From Marinobacterium sp. xm-d-530 (lineage in GTDB: Bacteria > Pseudomonadota > Gammaproteobacteria > Pseudomonadales > Balneatricaceae), in assembly GCF_013283365.1 (NCBI RefSeq), contig NZ_WBYM01000003.1, positions 124,001 through 188,000 of the forward strand: a stretch of DNA of 64,000 bases, in the 5' to 3' direction. Positions 55,999 to 63,717 of this stretch are shown here, in pieces. The notes under the pieces are model-generated. The model had not been told where the DNA came from. It saw only the letters and a program-made list of their open reading frames with translations, and made no database searches. Every line of letters begins with the position of its first letter. Within the stretch, counting starts at the first letter, position 1. The position numbers and the translations under genes were made by a program.

Positions 55999-57222
55999 AT
56001 GAATGTAGACTCTTTATACGCACTTCGTGATGTGGCCGGGGTTCCCTCACATCCGATTCTATTTTTAGTGTTAGGTGTCGTCACCTTTGCACTTCATATG
56101 TTTGCGGTTCACGTTATGTTGGGCGGTGCAGCGCTGACTATTCGTGGTGCATTAAGCCAAGACAGTTACTGGCGTCAGCTTGCTAATGCCATGCTATCGA
56201 CCGCAAAAATTGCGGTGTCGGTTGCTGTGGTTATCGGCGTTGCGCCACTACTGTTTGTGCAGGTGATCTATGATCCTTTCTGGTACACCTCTAATGTGCT
56301 GTCCGCTTGGTGGGTCATTGGATTCATTATCATACTGTCAGTCGCTTATCTGTTGATCTACCTCTTCTACTTTAAAAATGAAGATCTGACGCAGAATAAG
56401 ACGAAATGTCCTGGCAGCATGATTCTATCGCTCGCACTGTTCATTGTTGTGGGTCTGATTATGCACACCCTAACCAACCAGATGCTCTCCCCTGATCAGT
56501 GGATGGAGTGGTACGCACCGCAGGGGCAGATCGATGCCAGCGGTACTCAGCTTCACTCAATCAACTGGGCGCGTTTCATCTTTATGATTGCTCTAGCAGC
56601 ACCGGTAACCGGCGCATGGCTTTACGGCTACCGCCACTACATCAGCGTTCGTCCTGGTAGCGACTCGGGTTACCTTGAGTTTGTTCATAATCTGGCGCGT
56701 AAACTGCTTGCTCAAGGCTCTGTGGTATCGATTCTTATTGGTGCAATCTGGATGGTTAGCCTGCCAGAGAACCAAATTGAGTTTTTAACCAACCCGATGC
56801 TCTACATCACAGCCCTAGCATTGATCGCTTTAGCGATGGTGCCGACTCTGTTTGGCAGCAAAATTAACAACGGCTACAACGCCTACTGGTTAGTAGCGGT
56901 CGCCTTTGTAGTGATCGCACTGGTCGCGGTTGATCGTGAAATCATTCGCTGGGTTGCCCTAGTCGTTGAGTCTGGCTACAACCCAATGGACTACCCAATT
57001 AACATGGATTGGTACAGCACCATTCTGTTCTTCGCGACTTTCGCAGTTGTCGGTGGCATGGCCTGCACCTACCTAATCACGGTTGCATGGCAGGCGGGAC
57101 AAACAGAAGGCACCTACACACCATCTGTGGCTATCTCTCGCCTGGGTAACTGGACCATTTACATCATCTTAATCTGGATCGTGCACTACTTTGCCGTCGG
57201 ATTCTGGGTATGGGCACAGTAA
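55999..57222 (+). CDS. second CydA-like membrane subunit
   Basis: 407 residues, about nine to ten membrane segments, no heme c motif. The first helix has LHMFAVHVMLGGAAL (His33, His38), the same H-x4-H-x3-G pattern as in the preceding protein. The next helices also run in parallel (FIIILSVAYLLIYL against FVIEVIGVYMIVYL), but the acidic residues are lost. It therefore looks like a paralogous partner, not a CydB; CydB signatures ([10 protein letters not shown]) are missing. Eleven bp after the cytochrome-fused subunit, so a heterodimeric complex is inferred. Its stop overlaps the ribosome site of the next gene. Confidence 0.65.
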   Translation: MNVDSLYALRDVAGVPSHPILFLVLGVVTFALHMFAVHVMLGGAALTIRGALSQDSYWRQLANAMLSTAKIAVSVAVVIGVAPLLFVQVIYDPFWYTSNVLSAWWVIGFIIILSVAYLLIYLFYFKNEDLTQNKTKCPGSMILSLALFIVVGLIMHTLTNQMLSPDQWMEWYAPQGQIDASGTQLHSINWARFIFMIALAAPVTGAWLYGYRHYISVRPGSDSGYLEFVHNLARKLLAQGSVVSILIGAIWMVSLPENQIEFLTNPMLYITALALIALAMVPTLFGSKINNGYNAYWLVAVAFVVIALVAVDREIIRWVALVVESGYNPMDYPINMDWYSTILFFATFAVVGGMACTYLITVAWQAGQTEGTYTPSVAISRLGNWTIYIILIWIVHYFAVGFWVWAQ

Positions 57223-57232
57223 GGAGATGACG

Positions 57233-57535
57233 ATGAAAAAAGTAATGATTTTAAGCGCCCTACTCCTATCCACTTCAGCTTTTGCCGATGAGCGAGCGGA
57301 AATTATGGCGAACCCCTGCGCTGTGTGCCACGGCACCAATGGACAGGTTGAAAATTCAGCGTTCATGCCGTTAGCAGGAATGAGTGCCGAGACCTTTGTT
57401 AAAACCATGTTGGATTTCCGGACAGGTGAACGCGACTCTACTCTGATGAGAGGTCTTGCTCTTGCATACAGTGACGATGAGATCGCAGCAATGGGTAAAT
57501 ACTTTGAATCACTTGAAGTTGGAGGTGAACAATGA
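57233..57535 (+). CDS. monoheme cytochrome c (FccA-like)
   Basis: 100 residues from the ATG at 57233; AAGGAG six bases before supports it over the ATG at 57227. Sec signal peptide (KKVMILSALLLSTSAFA), one Cys29-Ala-Val-Cys32-His33, and axial Met72 in STLMRGLALAYS, a segment resembling the small cytochrome subunit of Chlorobium-type flavocytochrome c. Periplasmic. It overlaps the flavoprotein gene by 4 bp (ATGA), which supports a dehydrogenase pair. Confidence 0.8.
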   Translation: MKKVMILSALLLSTSAFADERAEIMANPCAVCHGTNGQVENSAFMPLAGMSAETFVKTMLDFRTGERDSTLMRGLALAYSDDEIAAMGKYFESLEVGGEQ

Positions 57536-58857
57536 TTTCACGTAGAGACTTCCTTGGCATGGCTTTGACTGCTGGTGCAGCAGGTCTGCTGCCACTAAAT
57601 GCGCACGCTGCAACCGGTAAAGTTGTCGTTATTGGTGGCGGTGTCGGCGGTGCAACCTTCGCTAAATATATGAAGATGAAGGCACCTCAAATTGAGGTCA
57701 CCATAATTGAGCAAAATCCAATTTACATTCGCCCGTACGGATCCTCTGAAGTGCTCAATGGACACATTGATATGTCTGATCTCGAGGTCAGCTATGATGC
57801 TTTAAGAATCAAATACGGCGTCAACGTTGTGATCGATAAAGCAGTTGGACTGGATGCCGATAAACGCATTGTCACAACCGCTTCGGGAGCAAACTTCCCA
57901 TATGATCGTTTAGTTGTCTCACCTGGTATAGAGCTGCTGTACGAGCGCCTAGACGGCTATTCTCGGGAGATAGCAGAGACTAAAGCACCTTCTGGCTGGA
58001 TTCCGGGATCACAGACTGCTCTGTTACGTGACCAGATCAAAAACATGCGTCAGGGTGGCACCTTTCTGATCGTAGCTCCGCCTAACCCTTATCGTTGTCC
58101 ACCTGGGCCATATGAGCGAGGCGCGCTGGTTGCAGAGTGGATGCAGAAATACAATCCAACCGGAAAAGTAATCATTACCGATCCAAAAAATGATTTCGTA
58201 ACGGGCCCTGACATGCGTCTGGGCTGGAACCGAATGTATGGTTACAACGTCCCTGAAGATCTTCAAGCGGGTATGCCAACACTCAAACAGCACAGTGAAG
58301 CTGGCATGATCGATTGGATTCGTGAAGTTGACGGTGGTCGACCACTGTCGATTGACGCAGCAAAGATGCAAGTTGAAACAGAGCAAGGCTTCATTAAAGC
58401 TGATGTCATCAATGTTGTGCCGCCGATGAAAGCGGGCAAGATTGCCACAACTTTCGGACTAACCGATCAATCAGGATGGTGCCCCGTAGACCCTTATACT
58501 TTTGAATCTAAGCTAGTGGCCAATATCCACGTGCTAGGGGATTCAGCATCCGCTAGCCCTCTCCCTAAATCTGGCTTTGCAGCCAACAATGAGGCCAAAG
58601 TCGCAGCGTATGCCATCATCAATCTATTTGCAGGGCGTCCAGTTGAGGAGCCCTCTTGGGAAAACACCTGTTACGCACTAGCCGGTAAAGATTATGGATT
58701 CATGGTAATCGGCGTCTACGGAATGCGTGATGGAAAGATAGCTAACCTGCCGAGACCTGGTTTCCAAACACTGGATGTCAGTGAGACAAAACATCGTCTT
58801 GCTGCTGTTTACCAGCAAGCATGGATGAAATCCTTCACGGAGGACTCTTTCGCATGA
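57532..58857 (+). CDS. flavocytochrome c sulfide dehydrogenase-like flavoprotein (FccB-like)
   Basis: 441 residues. Tat signal SRRDFLGM then a flavoprotein with FAD motif VVVIGGGVGGATFAKYM from residue 31 and GDSASASPLPKSGFAANNEAK near 337-357. Both redox cysteines of FccB are present: Cys189 in PYRCPPGPYERG and Cys317 in GWCPVD. The cysteine that anchors FAD covalently in Allochromatium FccB (YTCYLSNEV) is absent; the aligned stretch reads YIRPYGSSEV. So FAD is probably bound non-covalently. It would oxidise sulfide, or a related sulfur compound, in the periplasm and pass electrons to a cytochrome c. Coupled by ATGA overlaps on both sides. Confidence 0.85.
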   Translation: MISRRDFLGMALTAGAAGLLPLNAHAATGKVVVIGGGVGGATFAKYMKMKAPQIEVTIIEQNPIYIRPYGSSEVLNGHIDMSDLEVSYDALRIKYGVNVVIDKAVGLDADKRIVTTASGANFPYDRLVVSPGIELLYERLDGYSREIAETKAPSGWIPGSQTALLRDQIKNMRQGGTFLIVAPPNPYRCPPGPYERGALVAEWMQKYNPTGKVIITDPKNDFVTGPDMRLGWNRMYGYNVPEDLQAGMPTLKQHSEAGMIDWIREVDGGRPLSIDAAKMQVETEQGFIKADVINVVPPMKAGKIATTFGLTDQSGWCPVDPYTFESKLVANIHVLGDSASASPLPKSGFAANNEAKVAAYAIINLFAGRPVEEPSWENTCYALAGKDYGFMVIGVYGMRDGKIANLPRPGFQTLDVSETKHRLAAVYQQAWMKSFTEDSFA

Positions 58858-59519
58858 AAAAGTTAATACTTTCAGGCCTTCTTTTAGCAGCCACAACAAG
58901 TTATGCATCAGATCAGGTCACACAAGCAACTGAGTGGACTTCTCATTCGCTTCGCTTGGCAACAAGCTCAAGACCTACTGGTGATATATCTCGTGGTAAG
59001 GCGCTGAATGACTCTATGATGTGCAGCTCCTGTCACGGTAAAGAGGGGCTACCACCGACTAACCGTTGGCCAGCCGTTGCAGGACAGCTGGAGAGCTACA
59101 CTTACAAGATGCTGTTGGACTATCAGTCCGGCGCGCGAAGCGAGGATAACCGAGCTAACATCATGACGGCCGTCGCTGACCTAATGTCAGAACAGGATAT
59201 GTCAGATATTGCAGCCTACTACGCATCGCTACCCGCACCGACCCTAGCGCAACAGTCAGCACCGGCACTGGTAACCGAGGGTGATAAAGATCGACTGATT
59301 ACTGCCTGTGCCTCTTGTCATGGCCTTAGCGGCCAAGGTGGTATTAAGGGAACCCCTGCTATTGCGGGCCAAACTGCCGAGACTTTGAAGCGTGCGTTAG
59401 AGATGTATCGCAGTGGTGATCGTGACTCTGATCTCTATTCTGTCATGCGACAAGCAAGTCAAAGACTCACAAGTAGTGAAATTGACTCATTAGCCAACTA
59501 TTATAGTGGAACTAATTAA
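58854..59519 (+). CDS. diheme cytochrome c (c4-type)
   Basis: 221 residues from the ATG at 58854 (GGAGG ten bases upstream; overlaps the flavoprotein stop). Signal peptide KKLILSGLLLAATTSYA, then two heme domains with CSSCH at 57-61 and CASCH at 152-156, the c4 layout. It may accept electrons from the flavocytochrome and deliver them to the heme c of the CydA-like complex; alternatively it is itself the diheme FccA subunit. Confidence 0.82.
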   Translation: MKKLILSGLLLAATTSYASDQVTQATEWTSHSLRLATSSRPTGDISRGKALNDSMMCSSCHGKEGLPPTNRWPAVAGQLESYTYKMLLDYQSGARSEDNRANIMTAVADLMSEQDMSDIAAYYASLPAPTLAQQSAPALVTEGDKDRLITACASCHGLSGQGGIKGTPAIAGQTAETLKRALEMYRSGDRDSDLYSVMRQASQRLTSSEIDSLANYYSGTN

Positions 59520-59536
59520 CTATAAGAGCGTTGAGT

Positions 59537-60229
59537 ATGGGAACACTGGTTGGTCAAGGGCACTGTTTAACCTGCCCGATTAGGCCGTCGAGTCTGTTTG
59601 GATGTCTAAAAGAGTCCGAGCTTTCGCTGATTGAAGATTTTCAGACGCGTGTCATTAAATTTGAGACGGGCGACATTATCTACAATGAGGGCGAGAGTCT
59701 CGGACTGATCTACACTCTTCGAGCCGGCCATATCAAACTGACTAAATTCAACAATGAGGGCAATGCTCAGATTGTTCGCTTAGTTCGTCCTGGCGATCTC
59801 TTTGGCTATGAAAAGCTGATCAGCAGTGGCACCTATATGCACACAGCCGAGGCGCTGGAACCGATCGAGCTCTGCCAGCTTTCGGTTGAGAAGTTGAACC
59901 ACCTGCGTGATCAGAGTGGCGCCATCAACCAAGCCATTATTGAACGTGCACTGCAGCAGGTGATGAAAACAGAAGATCACCTAACCCAGGTAGGTCTACT
60001 CAAATCCAAACCTCGTTTGGCTTGGTTCCTGCTTCAATGGGTGGGTGAGACTGCAGAAGCGGTCAGCTTCCCGATCAGTCGAAGAGATCTCGCTCAGTAT
60101 CTCGGCTTAACCATCGAGACCATTTCACGCCATACCGCGGAGTGGAAACGCCAAGGCATTATTAGCGAATCAAAGAACTTGTTAACGATATCTGACAGAG
60201 ATGCTCTGCAGGAAATAGCGAACAGCTAA
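59537..60229 (+). CDS. Crp/FNR-family regulator with four cysteines (FNR-like)
   Basis: 230 residues from the ATG at 59537 (an upstream TTG would add two). N-terminal Cys10, Cys13 and Cys23 plus Cys113 in the effector domain give an FNR-like four-cysteine set, though the spacing CX2CX9C differs from E. coli FNR. Effector domain 30-150; helix-turn-helix near 175-205 with TIETISRHTAEW, whose E..SR triad is the FNR recognition signature. A [4Fe-4S] oxygen or NO sensor is inferred. It sits inside the operon it may control. Confidence 0.8.
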   Translation: MGTLVGQGHCLTCPIRPSSLFGCLKESELSLIEDFQTRVIKFETGDIIYNEGESLGLIYTLRAGHIKLTKFNNEGNAQIVRLVRPGDLFGYEKLISSGTYMHTAEALEPIELCQLSVEKLNHLRDQSGAINQAIIERALQQVMKTEDHLTQVGLLKSKPRLAWFLLQWVGETAEAVSFPISRRDLAQYLGLTIETISRHTAEWKRQGIISESKNLLTISDRDALQEIANS

Positions 60230-60239
60230 AGGAGTTCCA

Positions 60240-60620
60240 ATGAAGACAGCACAAGATCTAGTCATGGCCGCAAAGGCGACCATTAAAGAGGTCAGCGTTG
60301 CAGATGCCGATGGTGCCATTCACGACGCTGAGATCGTTATTGATGTGCGTGAACCGGCCGAATATGAACAGGGCCATCTAAGTGGTGCTATCAATATTCC
60401 GCGTGGTCTTCTCGAGTTTAAAATCGGTGGCATGCCGGCTCTAGAGTCGCGTGACACCAACATCGTGATCTACTGTAAGACCAGTGGTCGTGCTGCTCTT
60501 GCCGCTGCATCTCTTGCCGAGATGGGCTACCTGAATGTCACATCCATTGCCGGCGGTTACGACGGATGGGTAGAGGCAGGTAAGCCGGTTGTGACCCAGA
60601 ACTTGCCTGAGTTCGGTTAA
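60240..60620 (+). CDS. cytoplasmic rhodanese-like protein
   Basis: 126 residues, single rhodanese domain. DVREPAEYEQGHLSGAINIP near 35-54 and active-site Cys79 in YCKTSGRAAL. No signal peptide. It could carry persulfide sulfur from oxidised sulfide in the cytoplasm. Last gene of the operon, ten bp after the FNR-like gene. Confidence 0.85.
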   Translation: MKTAQDLVMAAKATIKEVSVADADGAIHDAEIVIDVREPAEYEQGHLSGAINIPRGLLEFKIGGMPALESRDTNIVIYCKTSGRAALAAASLAEMGYLNVTSIAGGYDGWVEAGKPVVTQNLPEFG

Positions 60621-60645
60621 TCACAAGAGCCACACCCTAAGAATC

Positions 60646-60673
60646 AAAAACGGCGTTCAAAAGCGCCGTTTTT
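60646..60673. terminator. bidirectional terminator after the rhodanese gene
   Basis: AAAAACGGCG / CGCCGTTTTT stem with 8-nt loop, followed by an A/T tract. It ends the cytochrome-sulfur operon and, in reverse, the convergent periplasmic rhodanese gene. Confidence 0.88.
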
Positions 60674-60689
60674 ATTTTTGATTTACTGA

Positions 60690-61115
60690 CTAGGGTTTAT
60701 AGGCGGCGTTTTGTTGCCAGCCAATAAAACCAGACTGCAGAACCACAACATTTTCTCGTCCCGCGACACGCAGTGCAAAAGTAGCCTGTGCTGAGAGAGA
60801 ACCTGTATTACAGAACAGAATCACCTTGCCAGTCTCTGGAATTTCGTCGATGCGATCCAACACCTGGCGCCACTCAATGTTGATCGCACCCGGAATAGTC
60901 GCTTCTGCGAACTGCTCTGCATCACGAGTATCGATAAAGGTTGATGCTTCAAATACGACTTGATCAATCTGCTGAGGGACCATAATACCCGACTCATACT
61001 CTTGAAAAGCCATGTAGTCGTTCATCGCTTCAATCGCCTCTTCGTTGGCAACCGCAGCAGACATATTAAATGTGAATAAAATCGTAACCAACGAGGTCAT
61101 TAAGGCACGCATCAT
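60690..61115 (-). CDS. periplasmic rhodanese-like protein
   Basis: 141 residues with a Sec signal peptide ending near ANEEA, then a rhodanese domain: IDTRDAEQFAEATIPGAINI near 61-80 and Cys102 in FCNTGSLSAQA. It could handle persulfide or thiosulfate in the periplasm next to the FccB-like enzyme. It converges on the operon, so it has its own promoter or follows the GH3 gene 117 bp upstream on the same strand. Confidence 0.8.
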   Translation of the reverse strand: MMRALMTSLVTILFTFNMSAAVANEEAIEAMNDYMAFQEYESGIMVPQQIDQVVFEASTFIDTRDAEQFAEATIPGAINIEWRQVLDRIDEIPETGKVILFCNTGSLSAQATFALRVAGRENVVVLQSGFIGWQQNAAYKP

Positions 61116-61232
61116 TAAACCCTACTCTTAAAATTATCAATTGGCTGCATTGTAACGACACAACCTGTAAAACTCAGTGATTCATTTAGACTCTTTTGCC
61201 ACAAATAAAAGTCTCTCTATAACGTTAGTGCA

Positions 61233-63692
61233 TCAGGCTGATGGACAGAGCGTCTTGGCTGACAAATTAATCACCGCTTCACAACCTGGGTCCTTGGCAT
61301 GGAAACTAGCCCGCACTCGATAGTCACCTTCCGCAACCGTCCACATACCTGTTTTGATATCAAAGTATGCAAAACGACGAAGAGGTAGATGAAATGTTAG
61401 ATCAGCACTCTCTCCAGCTTTCAGTTCCAGCTTCTCAAAGTCGGCCAACTCGAGTTCTGGACGTTCAATGTCAGAGTTAACTTCACCACAGTAAATCTGA
61501 ACAACGGTCTGACCCTGTCGCTGACCAATATTGTTAACACTCACCTTCAATTCGACATAATCATTAGCCACCTTTCGACAACTTAGATTTTCGAGTTGGT
61601 AATCACTGTAACTGAGGCCAAATCCGAAGGGGAATAGCGGCTCAATCTTGTTGGCCTGATAGTGACGATAGCCGATAAACACGCCTTCACGATAAAGCAC
61701 ATGGCCGTCTCGTCCAGGGTAGACCAGTGGGTCATCGGTGTAGGTAGGATTATCTTCCAACTTGACTGGGAAGGTCTGAGGCAAACGGCCGGAGGGATCT
61801 TGTTTGCCGAATAAAACATCGGCAATCGCATTGCCACACTCCTGTCCTGGGTACCAAGCCTGCAATATGCCAGATACTTGATCTACCCAAGGCATTTCAA
61901 CCGGTCCACCCGTTTGCAATACCACTAGGGTGTTAGGGTTAGCACTGGCCACGGCTGCGACCAACTCATCCTGACGTCCAGGGAGTTTAATGCCTTCAAG
62001 GTCACTTCCTTCCGTATCCCATTGACCGGATCGACCAACAAACAGGATGGCTACTTCGGCACTTTTTGCTAGTTCTACCGCAGCTTGTATTGCCTCATCC
62101 CCTAAGGGTTTTGATAGACCAAAGCGCCAAGCGGCAAGGTCGAGATTGTCCGTATCCTTGGTAGCAAACTCCATCTCAAGGGTATAGGTTTTACCTTCCT
62201 CGAATCGATAACTGGCAACGACCTCATCACATCCCTCCTCGAAGAAGGTTCGACCTTTCTGCCAGTGATCCCACACATTGATCACCAACTCGCCATTCAC
62301 ATAGAACTTGGCAAGGCCTGCACTGTGAAGGCCAATATTAAAATCGCCCGTCACCGTTGCTATATAATCAACACTCGCTCGCAGAGAAAATGCGTGTTGA
62401 TCGACCAGTCCATTCGCAACAGGGGGCAGAATGAAACTCTGGCTCTCATCAACCTCTTCAGTGAAAACCACCTCACCCGAAAGATCTCGATTAGCGAAGT
62501 AATCGACTCGTATCTTTTGGTTGACCAGGGGCTCCCAGCGATGATTAGTACACCCCTGTGCATAATGAATAGCATCGCCACCCAGAAGGTTTGTTAATCC
62601 CTGCATAGGTGAAACTGAATAGTGGGGATTAAGCATCGAGGAGCCACCGCCCATGATCTGAGCCTCGATGGCATTAGGCCCAATTACCGCAACGCTCTTT
62701 AGGTCAGTAGACAGGGGTAGCAAGCCAGTGTTCTTAAGCAGCACACTAGCCTCAACACCGGCACGTCTGATCAGCTGCTGGTGTTCAGGGCGATTATCGG
62801 CAATCTCTTTGAACGGCGAAGCATCATTAATAGCACCGCAACGCTCCATCAACTGAACCATGTTAACGGCCAGCTGACGAACCTGTTCAACAGGCACTTC
62901 ACCGCGATCCACGGCGTTGAGCAATGTGTCACCGCGGTCTCGGGTTGGCCCTGGCATCTCTAAATCTAAACCCGCATTAATGGTTGGTGCCGTTGTTCTA
63001 GAACCAAACCAATCGGACATCACAATGCCGTCATAGCCCCACTCGTTGCGAAGAATTTCTGTCAATAACCAGTGATTTTCGGCGGCATAGGTACCATTAA
63101 TCTTGTTGTATGAGCCCATAATAGCCCAAGTACCCGCCTCTTTAATGGCAGCTTCAAAGGGGCGAAGGTAGATCTCGCGCAGTGTGCGCTCATCAATATC
63201 GGAACTGACCGTTGTGCGCTCAATTTCAGATTCATTTCCGATGAAATGCTTGGGTGTGGCAGCAACCCCTGCGCTTTGAAGCCCTCGGATGTATGAGACC
63301 GCCAGTGCAGCGGTTAGCTCAGGATCTTCTGAATAGCACTCAAAGTTACGGCCATTAGTCACAGATCGTTGAATATTGATGGTCGGACCAAGCAGCACGT
63401 GTGCCGATTTAGATTTAACTTCATCAGCAATAGCGCCACCCACCTTCGCAAGCAGGGCTCGGTTCCAGGTTGCGCCTAAGGCAATACCAACGGGGAAGCA
63501 GGCTGCCGTCACACCGCCAAATAGAGAACCACCACCACGTGCACCATTAGGTCCATCAGTGACACGCAGCTTATGGATTCCTAGTCTAGGGATAGCATTA
63601 ACTGACCAAACATCTTCACCGGACAGTAGAGAGATTTGCTCTCTCAAACTCATCGAATCAACCAGTACCTCAGCCGTCTGTCGGTCAGCCAT
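61233..63692 (-). CDS. glycoside hydrolase family 3 beta-glucosidase with PA14 domain
   Basis: 819 residues from the ATG at 63692 (GGGAG five bases upstream); a GTG just before is the alternative. Order of domains: GH3 barrel (1-290) with nucleophile Asp near 227 in IVMSDWFGS and the KHFIGNESEIER loop near 148-160; alpha/beta sandwich; a PA14 carbohydrate-binding insert (about 385-530); fibronectin-like C-terminus. No signal peptide, hence cytoplasmic. It cleaves terminal beta-glucosides or similar sugars. No sugar transporter or regulator is adjacent, so the substrate is open. Confidence 0.9.
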   Translation of the reverse strand: MADRQTAEVLVDSMSLREQISLLSGEDVWSVNAIPRLGIHKLRVTDGPNGARGGGSLFGGVTAACFPVGIALGATWNRALLAKVGGAIADEVKSKSAHVLLGPTINIQRSVTNGRNFECYSEDPELTAALAVSYIRGLQSAGVAATPKHFIGNESEIERTTVSSDIDERTLREIYLRPFEAAIKEAGTWAIMGSYNKINGTYAAENHWLLTEILRNEWGYDGIVMSDWFGSRTTAPTINAGLDLEMPGPTRDRGDTLLNAVDRGEVPVEQVRQLAVNMVQLMERCGAINDASPFKEIADNRPEHQQLIRRAGVEASVLLKNTGLLPLSTDLKSVAVIGPNAIEAQIMGGGSSMLNPHYSVSPMQGLTNLLGGDAIHYAQGCTNHRWEPLVNQKIRVDYFANRDLSGEVVFTEEVDESQSFILPPVANGLVDQHAFSLRASVDYIATVTGDFNIGLHSAGLAKFYVNGELVINVWDHWQKGRTFFEEGCDEVVASYRFEEGKTYTLEMEFATKDTDNLDLAAWRFGLSKPLGDEAIQAAVELAKSAEVAILFVGRSGQWDTEGSDLEGIKLPGRQDELVAAVASANPNTLVVLQTGGPVEMPWVDQVSGILQAWYPGQECGNAIADVLFGKQDPSGRLPQTFPVKLEDNPTYTDDPLVYPGRDGHVLYREGVFIGYRHYQANKIEPLFPFGFGLSYSDYQLENLSCRKVANDYVELKVSVNNIGQRQGQTVVQIYCGEVNSDIERPELELADFEKLELKAGESADLTFHLPLRRFAYFDIKTGMWTVAEGDYRVRASFHAKDPGCEAVINLSAKTLCPSA

Positions 63693-63717
63693 CACCTCTC
63701 CCTTTTATTTATTGGTT

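Noticed and set aside
57191-57232. Upstream start for the monoheme cytochrome inside the previous gene
   Set aside because: The extra residues break the signal peptide; AAGGAG six bases before 57233 fits the later ATG.
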